Shown: positions 43,607-53,141 of the stretch, in pieces
Layout: the number at the start of each line of letters is the position of its first letter
How positions within the stretch are numbered: the stretch's first letter is position 1
Source of the DNA: Rhodovastum sp963714255
GTDB taxonomy: Bacteria > Pseudomonadota > Alphaproteobacteria > Acetobacterales > Acetobacteraceae
Direction: 5' to 3'
Length of the DNA: 64,000 nt
NCBI GenBank assembly: GCA_963714255.1
Contig: CAVQNU010000031.1
Location: 1 to 64,000, forward strand
Notes under the pieces: generated by a model
The model's database searches: none
What the model was told of the DNA's origin: nothing
What the model saw: only the letters and a program-made list of their open reading frames with translations
Made by a program: the position numbers and the translations under genes

Positions 43607-44932
43607 ATGCCGAAGCTGATGATCATCCAGGCGGCCACCTACCTGTCGCGCGACGACCGCCGTCCGCACCGCATCCGCAAGCGCAAGCTCATGGGCGCGG
43701 TGATGCCGTACCTCGCCGCCCTGGCGCCGCCGGGCTGGGAGGTGACACTGGTGGACGATGCGATCGAGGAGCCAGACTACACCGCCGCCGTCGATGTCAT
43801 TGCTATTTCCGTGCGCATGGTAACGTCGTTGCGCTCTTATGAGATCGCCGACCGGTTCCGGGCGCGCGGGGTCATCGTGCTGATGGGCGGACCGCACGCG
43901 ACGTTCTACTACGAGGAAATGACCGAACATGCCGACGGAGTCTGCATCGGCGAGGGAGAGGAGATCTTCCCGCTTATGCTGGAGGACGCGGCGGCCGGGC
44001 GGCTGCAGCAGTTCTACCGGCGCGCGGCGGCGGCCAGCCTCGCCAGCATGCCGACGCCGCGGTGGGAGCTGCTCAATCCGAAACATTACGTGTTCTACCG
44101 GCCGGTGGTCATTCAGCAATCGCGCGGCTGTCCCTACACATGCGATTTCTGTGCCGAGCGGCGGCTCAGCGGCGATTACGGCTACCGCGACCGCCCGGCG
44201 GCCGAGATCGTCGCGGAAATCAGCAAGAGCGGCAGCCGGCACATCTTTTTCGCGGCGAGCCAGTTCGTCGGCCACAAGGGCCGGGCGATGGAACTGCTGG
44301 AAGCGCTGGTGCCGCTGAAAATCCGTTGGTCGGCCCTGTTCTCGCCGCGCTTCGGCCTGGACGAAAAGTTCCTCGACCTGGCGCAGCGCTCCGGCCTGCT
44401 GCACGTCAACATGGGGATCGAGAGCATCTCCCAGACGACGCTGGCGACGATGCACAAGGAATTCAACCGCTCGAACAGCTATATCGAAATGATCGACAAC
44501 CTGAACCGGCGCAACATCAGCTTTTCGTTCAATTTCGTCTTTGGGGCCGACGCCGACGATCAGAACGTATTCGCCGAGACACTGGCGTTCCTGCGCAAGC
44601 ACCACGTGCCAGCGGCGTATTTCAACGTCATGGTGCCGCTGCGCGGGACGCCGCTGTATGACCGGATGAAGCAGGAGGGGCGGATCATCGACGAGGCCAA
44701 CATGGAACGCTGGCCCGGCGTGGTGTGCCATTTCCAACCGGCGCAGATGACGGGCGACGAGCTGGTGGCCCAGGTCATGAAGATGCAACGGGACTTCTAT
44801 TCGCTGCGGGGGATGGCGGGACGCCTGCGGTTTCCGCGCAACCAGGCGGATCTGGCCTCGTGGAACATCAACTTCACCCAGCGCAAGGTCGCATTCAATG
44901 CGGACACGATGAACGAGTTCAGTGATTTCTGA
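43607..44932 (+). CDS. B12-binding-domain radical SAM protein
   Basis: The 441-residue protein has an N-terminal cobalamin-binding-like Rossmann domain (about 1-140; VTLVDDAIEE, VIAISVRM, VLMGGPHATFYYEEM, GEGEE) and a radical SAM domain with CPYTCDFC (Cys175, 179, 182). The Asp-x-His-x-x-Gly B12 base-off motif is not obvious, so actual B12 binding is uncertain. The C-terminal region (YFNVMVPLRGTPLYDRM) matches the architecture of the BchE/HpnP-like group, which performs methylation or ring-forming chemistry. The substrate is unknown. A hairpin follows the stop; the gene stands alone. Confidence 0.88.
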   Translation: MPKLMIIQAATYLSRDDRRPHRIRKRKLMGAVMPYLAALAPPGWEVTLVDDAIEEPDYTAAVDVIAISVRMVTSLRSYEIADRFRARGVIVLMGGPHATFYYEEMTEHADGVCIGEGEEIFPLMLEDAAAGRLQQFYRRAAAASLASMPTPRWELLNPKHYVFYRPVVIQQSRGCPYTCDFCAERRLSGDYGYRDRPAAEIVAEISKSGSRHIFFAASQFVGHKGRAMELLEALVPLKIRWSALFSPRFGLDEKFLDLAQRSGLLHVNMGIESISQTTLATMHKEFNRSNSYIEMIDNLNRRNISFSFNFVFGADADDQNVFAETLAFLRKHHVPAAYFNVMVPLRGTPLYDRMKQEGRIIDEANMERWPGVVCHFQPAQMTGDELVAQVMKMQRDFYSLRGMAGRLRFPRNQADLASWNINFTQRKVAFNADTMNEFSDF

Positions 44933-44948
44933 CGATGGGAGTGCACAT

Positions 44949-44972
44949 TTTGCGCCCCTTGCCGGGCGCAAA
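44949..44972 (+). terminator. hairpin after B12 radical SAM gene
   Basis: TTTGCGCCC (44949-44957) pairs with GGGCGCAAA (44964-44972) over a 6-base loop, 16 bases after the stop codon. A and T at the base rather than a clean U run follow, so this may be a weak intrinsic terminator. Confidence 0.5.
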
Positions 44973-45341
44973 TTGAACTACCGGGATACACGCCGCGAGT
45001 CCGCGCCGAGTCCGATCAATGGCTGAGCGTGGTTTCCGACAAGCGGGGCAAATCCCCGGGCGACGTGCTGTTTAGCCGGGCTGGCCGCGGCAGCTTACAA
45101 GCTCGGCGAGGAGGGCTCCCTGGTTCACGGACAGGGTGAATCGTGCCCGCCGCGGCCGAGTCAAGCACAATGTTCGCCGCCCGCAGCTCAAGCACCCGGC
45201 AGCGTGGGCGAGCAATGACCCGCACTCAAGAACCTGTGCTGTCTCGGGTTCGGAGCGAGGATGTAATTTGATGCGTAATCACCTCGACCCGATAGCCGCT
45301 ACGCCCAGGCGCGCACCGGGAACACTGCCAGGAGAGCGAAC
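44973..45341. other. intergenic region before cytochrome gene
   Basis: About 370 bases with no conserved ORF. It must contain the promoter of the small cytochrome gene, whose ribosome site AGGAGAG precedes ATG 45342. Confidence 0.45.
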
Positions 45342-45668
45342 ATGCGGTATGCGGCGCTTATCATGTTGACCGGTATGGTAATTCTGGCAACCGCCGGTCC
45401 GGCGGTCGCCCAGCAAACCGGCGACCCGGCCACGGGCGCGACACTCGCGCGGACCTGGTGCAGCGGCTGCCATGTGGTGGACCCCCGCGAGTCCCGCGAG
45501 AGCGATGCCCTACCCACATTCGCGGCCATCGCCGCCAGACCTTCGGCCACCGCGATGTCGCTGCACGCTTTTCTGGAAATGCCGCATGGGCGGATGCCCG
45601 ACCTGAAGCTGTCGGGCCAGCAGATCGACGATGTGGTGGCCTATATCCTGACCCTCCGGCAGCGCTGA
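45342..45668 (+). CDS. small c-type cytochrome
   Basis: The 108-residue protein has a Sec signal peptide (MLTGMVILATAGPAVA, cleavage after Ala23) and one haem-binding motif CSGCH (Cys40, Cys43, His44). The probable axial methionine is in HGRMPDLKL. It is a class I mono-haem cytochrome, periplasmic, moving electrons to an unknown partner. No dehydrogenase or oxidase gene flanks it, so it seems to be an orphan cytochrome. A good ribosome site (AGGAGAGCGAAC) lies before the start. Confidence 0.92.
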   Translation: MRYAALIMLTGMVILATAGPAVAQQTGDPATGATLARTWCSGCHVVDPRESRESDALPTFAAIAARPSATAMSLHAFLEMPHGRMPDLKLSGQQIDDVVAYILTLRQR

Positions 45669-46319
45669 CCTGCCGCAGGATCCGGGCCTGCGTTGGCACC
45701 GAAGCGGGCGGCGGAGCGTCCGCGCGGTGCTCATGCCAGTCCGACCAATTGCTCGTGCCGCAACCTTGCCCGGCCTCGGCCTGCCCCCTCGGCCGCGGAC
45801 GGCGACGCCGCCTGCCCTGCCCCGCTTTGCTTCCGGAACGCTGCCTCGCGGCACCGTGAAGGCGAAAACATTGATCCAGGAATTCAATCGATCGATGCCT
45901 GTTTTGGTTTAGACCGTCATTGGTTCCGCCCGTAACCTGCTGCTGCCGGGCAAGATCGCAAGATCGCATGCTGGCGCGGCACTGCGGGACCGGCCGGCCC
46001 CGTGTTGCAGCGACGCCGGCGCAAGCCGCCTGACTGTGCCCTGGACGTGCGTTTCGACAGCCCGCACGTAAGATGCGGTCACCAAGCAAAGTAAAATAAT
46101 GCGGCGCTTCGGCACCGCACGGAGGAACAGGCATGCGCAGCGACGCGCCAACAGCGAAAATGGATGCCCGCACCAAGCGGCGGAGGCGTCTCCGCCGAAC
46201 GCCCCTGGCGATGCGCCGCAAAATGCGCATCAACCGGCGCGGCTGACGGCCGCGGGCCTGCATGCGCGGACTGAGAACGCCGCGCCCCGGCCCGGCGTCT
46301 CCACGGGAGGAACGGAAAC
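45669..46319. other. intergenic region, no gene seen
   Basis: About 650 bases between the cytochrome and udh genes. Frames on both strands lack recognisable domains; the promoter of the udh-MFS-garD operon should be in the right-hand part. No clear hairpin or operator was identified. Confidence 0.45.
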
Positions 46320-47135
46320 ATGAAACGAGTGGCTTTGTCGGGCGCAGGCGGAAACGTGGGAAAGGTCCTGCGGCCCGCGCTGCTGGCCCGGGGCGTGGCG
46401 CTGCGCTCGGCGGGCGGACATCATCCGCTCGCGCCCCTGGTGCCGGGCGAGGACGTCACGCACGGCGACCTGCGCGATCCGGCGGCGGTGGATCGCCTGC
46501 TCGACGGCGCCGATGTGCTGATCCATCTCGCCGGCACCAGCGTCGAGCGGCCATTGCCGGAAATCATCGAAAACAATCTGCGCGGCCTGTACGAAATCTA
46601 CGAGGGTGCCCGCCGCCACCGCGTCCGCCGCATCGTCTTCGCCAGCTCGAACCACGCGATCGGCATGTATCCGGTGGAGGAAAAGCTTGGCCTGGACTGC
46701 GCCTTTCGTCCCGATGGGTTCTACGGCTTAAGCAAGATGTGGGCCGAGGGCATGGCGCGGATGTACTGGGACAAGCACGGCATCGAAAGCATCTGCGTGC
46801 GCATCGGCTCCATGCTGGAACGCCCGACCGAGTTCCGCCATCTCAGCACCTGGCTCGGCCACGACGACGCCGTGCAGCTGATGCTGCGCTGCATCGAGGC
46901 GCCGGCGATCGGCTATCTCGTGGTCTGGGGTGTGTCGAACAACACGCGCAGTTACTGGAACAATGCCGGCGCCGAGGCGCTCGGCTACCGGCCGGTGCAG
47001 AACGCCGAAGACTACGCCGCCGAAATCCTGCGCCTGCCGAACCCGCTCGACCCGGTGGCCCAGCGCCACCAGGGGGGCGGCTTCGCGTCCATGGATTACA
47101 CGCCGCCCGACCAGCGCCCGGCCACCAGGGCGTGA
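46320..47135 (+). CDS. udh: uronate dehydrogenase
   Basis: The 271-residue protein is a short-chain dehydrogenase/reductase of the uronate dehydrogenase group. The Rossmann start VALSGAGGNVGKVLRPALLA and the family motif RRIVFASSNHAIGMYP are present, with YGLSK (Tyr135/Lys139) as catalytic pair. It oxidises D-galacturonate or D-glucuronate to the aldaro-lactone with NAD+, the first step of the oxidative hexuronate route. Its neighbours (MFS transporter, garD) support this assignment. ATG 46320 follows a GGGAGGAACGG ribosome site. The aldaro-lactonase expected next in the pathway is not in this window. Confidence 0.92.
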   Translation: MKRVALSGAGGNVGKVLRPALLARGVALRSAGGHHPLAPLVPGEDVTHGDLRDPAAVDRLLDGADVLIHLAGTSVERPLPEIIENNLRGLYEIYEGARRHRVRRIVFASSNHAIGMYPVEEKLGLDCAFRPDGFYGLSKMWAEGMARMYWDKHGIESICVRIGSMLERPTEFRHLSTWLGHDDAVQLMLRCIEAPAIGYLVVWGVSNNTRSYWNNAGAEALGYRPVQNAEDYAAEILRLPNPLDPVAQRHQGGGFASMDYTPPDQRPATRA

Positions 47136-47214
47136 TGTCGGGCGGGCAGCCCGCGCAAAAGCCGCGCGGTCATCGCCGGTTGGTAAAATAACGGGGTATG
47201 AAGGAAACGTCGGA

Positions 47215-48519
47215 ATGAAGATCAAGGGAATGCGCTGGTTTATGGTCGGCCTGGTCACCGCCGGCTTGATTGTCAATTACCTCGCCCGCAACACCTTGTC
47301 GGTGGCGGCGCCGACGATGATGAAGGATTTGGATTTCACCACCCAGCAGTACTCGCAGGTCGTGGTGGCCTGGCAGGTCTGCTACGCGCTGATGCAACCG
47401 GTGGCCGGCTATATCCTTGATGCGATCGGCACCAAGCTCGGCTTTGCGATTTTCGCGGCCGCCTGGTCGCTGGCCTGCGCCGCCGCCGCGCTGGCCACCG
47501 GTTGGCAAAGCCTGGCGTTGTTCCGCGGCGTGCTGGGCCTGACCGAAGCCGCCGGCATCCCGGCCGGCGTCAAGGCCACGACCGAATGGTTCCCGGCCAA
47601 GGAACGCTCGGTCGCGATCGGCTGGTTCAATATCGGCTCGTCGATCGGTGCGCTCACGGCGCCGCCTTTGGTGGTCTGGACGATCCTGCACGGCGGCTGG
47701 CAGTGGGCCTTCCTGATCGTCGGCGGCCTGGGCATTGCGTGGACCTGTCTGTGGATGCTGTTCTACAAGCACCCGCTCAACCAGACGCGCCTGTCCGACG
47801 CCGAACGCACCTACATCGTTGCCGGCCAGGAGGCGCAGTACAGCGACCCCAACGCGCGCAAGCTGCGCTGGACCGAAATCCTCGCCAGCCGCAATTTTTG
47901 GTCAATCGGCATTCCGCGCATTCTCTCCGAGCCGGCCTGGCAAACCTTCAACGCCTGGATTCCGCTGTACATGATGACCGAGCGGCACATGAACCTGAAG
48001 GAAGTGGCGCTGTTCGCCTGGCTGCCGTTCCTGGCCGCCGATATCGGCTGCGTGCTCGGCGGCTATCTGAGCCCGATATTCGTCAGGGTTTTCGATGTCT
48101 CGTTGCTGACCTCGCGCAAGCTGGTGGTGGTGACGGGGGCGTTGTGCATGGTGGGTCCGGCCTGCGTCGGCCTCGTCGCCAGCTCCTATGCGGCAATCGC
48201 CTTGCTGTGCGTCGGCGGCTTCGCCCATCAGACCCTGTCGGGCGGGCTTTATTCGGTGACATCGGATCTGTTCGGCCGCAACGACGTGGCGACCACCACC
48301 GGCCTGGGCGGCATGATGGGATATCTCGGCGCCGCCGCTTTCACCGCGGTGTTCGGCGTGCTGGTTACCCAGGTCGGCTACAGCCCGCTGTTCGTGGTGC
48401 TGGCGGTGTTCGACATCATCGGCGCGGTGGTGGTCTGCCTGCTCGCGCGCAAGAATGCGTCGGCCGGCGGCCTGCTATCCGTGGCACCGCCGCTGTCGGT
48501 CGCCCGGTCCGGGGCGTGA
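47215..48519 (+). CDS. MFS transporter, hexuronate/aldarate type (ExuT/GudP-like)
   Basis: The 434-residue protein has 12 predicted membrane helices and belongs to the anion:cation symporter group of the major facilitator superfamily. Family signatures include NYLARNTLSVAAPTMMKDL, LFRGVLGLTEAAGIPAGVK and EWFPAKERSVAIGWFNIGSS. It probably imports galacturonate, glucuronate or aldarates with protons. ATG 47215 has a GGAAACGTCGGA site upstream. It lies between udh (79 bases upstream) and garD (34 bases downstream), apparently in one operon. Confidence 0.88.
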   Translation: MKIKGMRWFMVGLVTAGLIVNYLARNTLSVAAPTMMKDLDFTTQQYSQVVVAWQVCYALMQPVAGYILDAIGTKLGFAIFAAAWSLACAAAALATGWQSLALFRGVLGLTEAAGIPAGVKATTEWFPAKERSVAIGWFNIGSSIGALTAPPLVVWTILHGGWQWAFLIVGGLGIAWTCLWMLFYKHPLNQTRLSDAERTYIVAGQEAQYSDPNARKLRWTEILASRNFWSIGIPRILSEPAWQTFNAWIPLYMMTERHMNLKEVALFAWLPFLAADIGCVLGGYLSPIFVRVFDVSLLTSRKLVVVTGALCMVGPACVGLVASSYAAIALLCVGGFAHQTLSGGLYSVTSDLFGRNDVATTTGLGGMMGYLGAAAFTAVFGVLVTQVGYSPLFVVLAVFDIIGAVVVCLLARKNASAGGLLSVAPPLSVARSGA

Positions 48520-48553
48520 TGCCGTTGGTGCGGATGCTGGGGAGGGAACCGAC

Positions 48554-50098
48554 ATGACCGAGACGCCGCTGTACATTCGGGTCCGCGATGACGACAACGT
48601 AGCCATCGTCGTCAACGCCGGCGGCCTGCCGGCGGGAACCGAATTCCCCTGCGGCCTGGTGCTGCGCGCGCACGTGCCGCAGGGCCATAAAGTCAACCTG
48701 ACCGACATCGCCGAGGGCGCGCCCATCCGACGCTACGGCGAAGTGATCGGCTTCGCGGTGCGGCCCATTGCGCGCGGCAGTTGGGTGGAGGGATCGCTCG
48801 TCCGCATGCCGGCGGCCCCCGCGCTTGACAATTTGCCGCTCGCCACCAGGGTGCCGCCGCCGGCGCCGCCGCTTGAGGGTTACACGTTCGAAGGCTACCG
48901 CAACGCCGACGGCACGGTCGGCACGAAAAATCTGCTGGGCATCAGCACCAGCGTGCAATGCGTCGCCGGCGTGGTGGAGTTCGCCGTGCGGCGCATCCGC
49001 GAGGAACTGCTGCCGCGCTATCCGAACGTCGATGACGTGATCGCGCTCAATCACACCTATGGCTGCGGCGTTGCGATCACCGCGCCGGGTGCGGCCGTGC
49101 CGGTCCGCACCTTGCGCAACATCGCCCGCAACCCGAATTTCGGCGGCGCGCCCATGGTTGTCGGCCTGGGCTGCGAGAAACTGATGCCGGAATGGCTGCT
49201 GGAAGACGGTCGCCCACCACCGGCCGCCGGCAACGCCGACAACATCGTCCGGCTGCAGGACGAAAGCCACCAGGGTTTCGGCGACATGATCGCCTCCATC
49301 CTGGACATGGCGGACAAACATCTGGCCGAACTCAATCGCCGCACCCGCACCACCTGTCCGGCATCGGATCTGGTGGTCGGCACGCAATGCGGCGGCAGCG
49401 ACGCGTTCTCCGGCGTCACCGCCAACCCGGCGGTCGGCTTCGCCGCCGACTTGCTGGTGCGCGCCGGGGCCACGGTGATGTTCTCGGAAGTCACCGAAGT
49501 GCGCGACGCCATCCACCTGCTGACGCCGCGCGCCGCCGACGCCGATGTCGGCCGCGCGCTGATTCGCGAAATGGCCTGGTACGACGCGTATCTTCACGAG
49601 GGTGCCTCGGACCGTAGCGCCAACACCACGCCGGGCAACAAGCGCGGCGGTCTGGCCAACATCGTCGAGAAGGCGCTCGGCTCGGTCGCCAAATCGGGCA
49701 CCAGCGCGATCGCCGGCGTGCTGGCGCCGGGCGAGCGGGTGGACCGCAAAGGCCTGATCTTCGCCGCGACCCCGGCCAGCGATTTCATCTGCGGCACGTT
49801 GCAGCTCGCCTCGGGCATGACGCTGCAGGTGTTCACCACCGGACGCGGCACGCCGTACGGTCTGGCCGCGGCGCCGGTGATCAAGATGGCCACGCGCAAA
49901 GCACTGAGCGCACGCTGGCACGACCTAATCGACATCGATGCCGGCCGCATCGCGACCGGAGAAGCGACCATCGAAGAGCTGGGCTGGGAACTGTTTCACC
50001 TGATCCTGGATGTGGCGAGCGGGCGCAAGCAGACCTGGTCCGACCGCTGGGGGCTTCGCAATGCGCTCACGCTGTTTAATCCGGGGCCGGTGACCTGA
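48554..50098 (+). CDS. garD: galactarate dehydratase
   Basis: The 514-residue protein matches E. coli GarD over its whole length: N-terminal SAF-like domain (YIRVRDDDNVAIVVNAGGLP, about 8-90), then the catalytic part with GYRNADGTVGTKNLLGI, GVAITAPGA, VVGTQCGGSDAFSGVTANPA and EVTEVRDAIHLLTPRA, and end FNPGPVT. It dehydrates galactarate to 5-dehydro-4-deoxy-D-glucarate, an iron-dependent reaction, before GarL. It is longer and more GarD-like than altronate dehydratase UxaA. ATG 48554 follows GGAGGGAACCGAC. Its pathway partners are at 59.4-62.3 kb. A palindromic repeat follows its stop directly. Confidence 0.95.
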   Translation: MTETPLYIRVRDDDNVAIVVNAGGLPAGTEFPCGLVLRAHVPQGHKVNLTDIAEGAPIRRYGEVIGFAVRPIARGSWVEGSLVRMPAAPALDNLPLATRVPPPAPPLEGYTFEGYRNADGTVGTKNLLGISTSVQCVAGVVEFAVRRIREELLPRYPNVDDVIALNHTYGCGVAITAPGAAVPVRTLRNIARNPNFGGAPMVVGLGCEKLMPEWLLEDGRPPPAAGNADNIVRLQDESHQGFGDMIASILDMADKHLAELNRRTRTTCPASDLVVGTQCGGSDAFSGVTANPAVGFAADLLVRAGATVMFSEVTEVRDAIHLLTPRAADADVGRALIREMAWYDAYLHEGASDRSANTTPGNKRGGLANIVEKALGSVAKSGTSAIAGVLAPGERVDRKGLIFAATPASDFICGTLQLASGMTLQVFTTGRGTPYGLAAAPVIKMATRKALSARWHDLIDIDAGRIATGEATIEELGWELFHLILDVASGRKQTWSDRWGLRNALTLFNPGPVT

Positions 50099-50100
50099 GG

Positions 50101-50231
50101 TAAGGAAGGCCAGGGCTCTGCCCTGGACCCGCCAAGGGCCGAGAGGCCCTTGGAACCCATTACTTAAGTAGCGGGGTCCAGGGGGCCACTGCCCCCTGGC
50201 GGGTCCAGGGCAGAGCCCTGGCCTTCCTTCA
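50101..50231. repeat. long copy of dispersed palindromic repeat
   Basis: Arms 50102-50133 and 50198-50229 are 32-base perfect reverse complements (core GGCCAGGGCTCTGCCCTGGA), with two inner hairpins, CCAAGGGCCGAGAGGCCCTTGG and CCAGGGGGCCACTGCCCCCTGG, and AACCCATTACTTAAGTAGCG between them. It follows the garD stop by 2 bases. Confidence 0.88.
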
Positions 50232-50270
50232 CCCGTTGACCAGCCCCCCCAGCCCCGCCAAAACCGCGCC

Positions 50271-51206
50271 ATGCTCCCCTCCTCCTCCTGGGTCCTGACC
50301 GAGGACTATGCCGGTCTGCGCACCCAGGCTCTCGGTCTCGCCGAAGCGGCCGGTCTCGCCCCCGAAACGCGGGTGCTGCGTGCGCGCGGCCTGTGGCGCC
50401 ACCTGCCGGCGGCCTGGTGGCCGCGTCCGCTGGCTGCGATCGAGCCCTCCGCCCTCGCCTCCCCCTGGCCGGAACTGGCGATCGGCTGCGGCGGCAAATC
50501 GGCCGCGGTGCTGGCGGCGCTGGCGAAGCGCATGCGGGTGGTGATCGTGCAGCATCCACGCCTGCCGCCGCGCCGGTTCGATCTCGTGGTGGCGGCCCGG
50601 CACGACGAGTTGCGCGGCCCCAACGTGCTGGTCACCCGCACCGCCCTGCACCGGGTAACGCAAGCCCGCCTCGCCGAGGCGGCGGCGACATGGGCGCCGC
50701 GCTTCGCCCATTTGCCGCGGCCGCTGGTGGCGGTGCTGGTCGGCGGCAGTAACGGCCGGTTCAGACTGGACGCGGCGGTCGGCGCGCATCTGACCGGCCA
50801 GTTGGCCGACATGATGCGCCGCGACCGGGTTGGCGTGGCGGTAACACCGTCGCGGCGCACCGACCCCGCCGTGCGGGCGATGCTGCACGAACAGTTGGAA
50901 CCGCTCGGCGGCTGGGTGTGGGACATGACGGGCGACAACCCGTATTTCGGACTGTTGGCACTGGCCGACGCCATCGTGGTGACCGGCGATTCGGTCTCGA
51001 TGGTCTCCGAGGCCGCGGCGACCACCGCCCCGGTGTTGCTGGCCGAACTTCCCGGACGGTCGCGGCGGATCGGCCTGTTCACCCGCGGCCTCATCGATGA
51101 CGGGCGGGTGCGGCGCTTCGCCGGCCGCTTCGAGCACTGGCCGGTCGCGCCCGTCGATGACACCTTCGTGGTGGCGGCCGAGATGTGCCGCCGCTTCGGG
51201 TATTAA
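50271..51206 (+). CDS. ELM1/GtrOC1-family protein (COG3660)
   Basis: The 311-residue protein is of the mitochondrial-fission ELM1-like family, common in alphaproteobacteria. Typical features are the VLTEDYAGLRTQALGLAEA start, ELAIGCGGKSAAVLAALAKR, VIVQHPRLPPRRFDLVV, LVGGSNGRFRLD and IVVTGDSVSMVSEAAATTAP, which recall glycosyltransferase GT-B folds. The function in bacteria is unknown, probably connected with envelope glycans. The next gene starts 12 bases downstream with GTG. ATG 50271. Confidence 0.88.
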   Translation: MLPSSSWVLTEDYAGLRTQALGLAEAAGLAPETRVLRARGLWRHLPAAWWPRPLAAIEPSALASPWPELAIGCGGKSAAVLAALAKRMRVVIVQHPRLPPRRFDLVVAARHDELRGPNVLVTRTALHRVTQARLAEAAATWAPRFAHLPRPLVAVLVGGSNGRFRLDAAVGAHLTGQLADMMRRDRVGVAVTPSRRTDPAVRAMLHEQLEPLGGWVWDMTGDNPYFGLLALADAIVVTGDSVSMVSEAAATTAPVLLAELPGRSRRIGLFTRGLIDDGRVRRFAGRFEHWPVAPVDDTFVVAAEMCRRFGY

Positions 51207-51218
51207 GGGGGAGCCACC

Positions 51219-53117
51219 GTGCTGGACATCACCACCTTCGATGCGCGGCAGGGCGGCAACGTTCTCTACAAGGCGCTGGCGCATCCGCTGGCCGCCGAGG
51301 CGATCGCCGCGCTGTATGCGCGCCTGGCCGCCGGCGGACCGGTCGCCGTGGTCGACCCCGACGACGTGATCACGGCCCTGCTGGCGCTGCATCCCGGCGC
51401 GCCGGCATTGCACGGGCTGTATGTGCAGGACGTGATGGCAATCGGACGGGTGCGGGCGGGGCTAACCGCCCAGCCGCTGACCGCATTGCCGTCCAGCGGG
51501 GCGCGCAGCGTGCTGGTGGCCGCGTTCGATGCGCAGCGCATCGTCGATCGCATCCGCCATCTGGTCCCGCTGGGCGCGGAGGTGTTCACCCTCGATGCGG
51601 CGCGCCTGCCGGACGCCATGCTGAGCAATCCGCGCCGCTACCTCGACCGGCTGAACTTCGCCACCAATTTCTGCTTTTTCCGCGACGCCGATGGCCTGTC
51701 CACCCGGCTGGTGACGGCGAACTACTGGGCCGGCTATGGCGCCGGCAAGGTGCGGCTCTGGCTGCGCCTGTTCGGCGAGGACGGCGCGGCGCTGGCCACC
51801 TGGGAAGAAGCCGTGCCGGAGGGGGCGGGCGGCATCGTCGTCGAAAGCGCAGAGGTGCGGGCGCGTTTCGCCCTGCCGGCGTTCACCGGCCAGTTGTTTT
51901 TGCACGCAATCGGTGTGGCCGGGCACGACGTGGTGAAATACGCGCTCGACACCATCGGCACCGGCAACGATTCCAGCCTGTCCTGCACCCACGACGCCAA
52001 TGCCTGGCCGTCGGACCGCTACGCCGGCCTGCCCGCGCCCGCGCCGGGCGAGCGGGTGATCTTGTGGCTGCAGAACGCGCATGCCGCGCCGATCCCGGCG
52101 GGCGGGGTGCAGCTCGACCGCATGGGCGCGGAGCGTCCGGTGGCGCTGGATCGCCCGCTGCCGGGCTTTGCCACGCGCGCGGTCGACGTGGCGGACCATC
52201 TGCCCGGGGTTGCCTGGCCGGCGCAGATCGAACTGCGCACGGGCCGGCACGTGGTGCGGCCGCGCTACGAAGTGGTGCGCGACGGGCGCACCCGCATCGC
52301 CCATGTCAACGTCGAGCGCGCCGACCTCGCCCCCGACCCGAACATCCCTGCCCTGCCGGCGCCGGTCGGGCGCGGTTATTTGCTGCCGCTGCCGGTGCTG
52401 CCGCGGACGCGCTTTCGCACCCTGATCCAGCCCACGCCGATGGCGACCACACAGGAAACCCTGCCGCTGCGGCTGGATGTGTTCGACCCGCAGGGCACGC
52501 GCATAGCAGCGCATTTCCTCGGCAACCTGTCGCGCGATCATGCGGTGGCGGTGGACCTCGACGAGGTGCTGCCAGCGGGCGCGCTGGACGCCGGCGGGCA
52601 TGCCGAACTGGTCTATGATTTCCGTGCCGGCGGCAGCGCCGATGGCTGGCTGCACGCACTGGTGCGGGCGGAGGACCGGCACAGCGGCCACGCCGCCGAA
52701 AGCAGTTTCGGCGCGCATATGTTCAACCTGCCGGTGACCTATCGCGACGAGCCGCAATCCTACGCCGGCCCGCCGCCGGGCCTGTCCACCCGCCTGTTCC
52801 TGCAACTGGGCGAGGCCGGTCGGCGCAGTTTCACCCTGCTGATCTATCCGGCGTCGGGCGAATGGCACGCACGCTCAAACACCGCGTTGCTGCTGGTTGA
52901 CGCGGCCGGGCAAACGCTCGCCGAGCGGCGGCTGGAAATTCCGCGGTCGGGCTCAGCGCTGGTGCAGCCGGACGTGCTGTTCGGCGAGAACCTGCTCGAT
53001 GAGGCCGGGATGCGCGGCTACGTGCTGGTGCGCGACGCCACCTGCCGGCTGTTCGGCTATCACGGCCTGATGGCCGACGGCGGGCGGTTCAGCCTGGACC
53101 ACATGTTCGGGTTCTGA
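51219..53117 (+). CDS. large protein of unknown function
   Basis: I do not recognise a family in this 632-residue protein. The N-terminal 150 residues look like a small alpha/beta fold (VLVAAFDAQRIVDRIRHL, a possible nucleotide- or sugar-binding region). The rest is mainly beta strands, with several similar units (RLWLRLFGEDGAALATWEE, LPLRLDVFDPQGTRIAAHFL, TLLIYPASGEWHARSNTAL), which suggests repeated beta-sandwich domains. No signal peptide is seen. GTG 51219 follows a clear AAGGGGGAG site and lies 12 bases after the ELM1-like gene, so the two may act together. Confidence 0.8.
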   Translation: MLDITTFDARQGGNVLYKALAHPLAAEAIAALYARLAAGGPVAVVDPDDVITALLALHPGAPALHGLYVQDVMAIGRVRAGLTAQPLTALPSSGARSVLVAAFDAQRIVDRIRHLVPLGAEVFTLDAARLPDAMLSNPRRYLDRLNFATNFCFFRDADGLSTRLVTANYWAGYGAGKVRLWLRLFGEDGAALATWEEAVPEGAGGIVVESAEVRARFALPAFTGQLFLHAIGVAGHDVVKYALDTIGTGNDSSLSCTHDANAWPSDRYAGLPAPAPGERVILWLQNAHAAPIPAGGVQLDRMGAERPVALDRPLPGFATRAVDVADHLPGVAWPAQIELRTGRHVVRPRYEVVRDGRTRIAHVNVERADLAPDPNIPALPAPVGRGYLLPLPVLPRTRFRTLIQPTPMATTQETLPLRLDVFDPQGTRIAAHFLGNLSRDHAVAVDLDEVLPAGALDAGGHAELVYDFRAGGSADGWLHALVRAEDRHSGHAAESSFGAHMFNLPVTYRDEPQSYAGPPPGLSTRLFLQLGEAGRRSFTLLIYPASGEWHARSNTALLLVDAAGQTLAERRLEIPRSGSALVQPDVLFGENLLDEAGMRGYVLVRDATCRLFGYHGLMADGGRFSLDHMFGF

Positions 53118-53141
53118 GCCGCGCCGCCCGAAGCCGGCCGG

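Noticed and set aside
43394..44971. Minus-strand frame of 525 codons
   Set aside because: It is antisense to the B12 radical SAM gene, whose motifs are clear on the plus strand.
45693..46263. Several 60-140 codon frames between cytochrome and udh
   Set aside because: Pro/Arg-rich, no ribosome sites and no similarity to any family.
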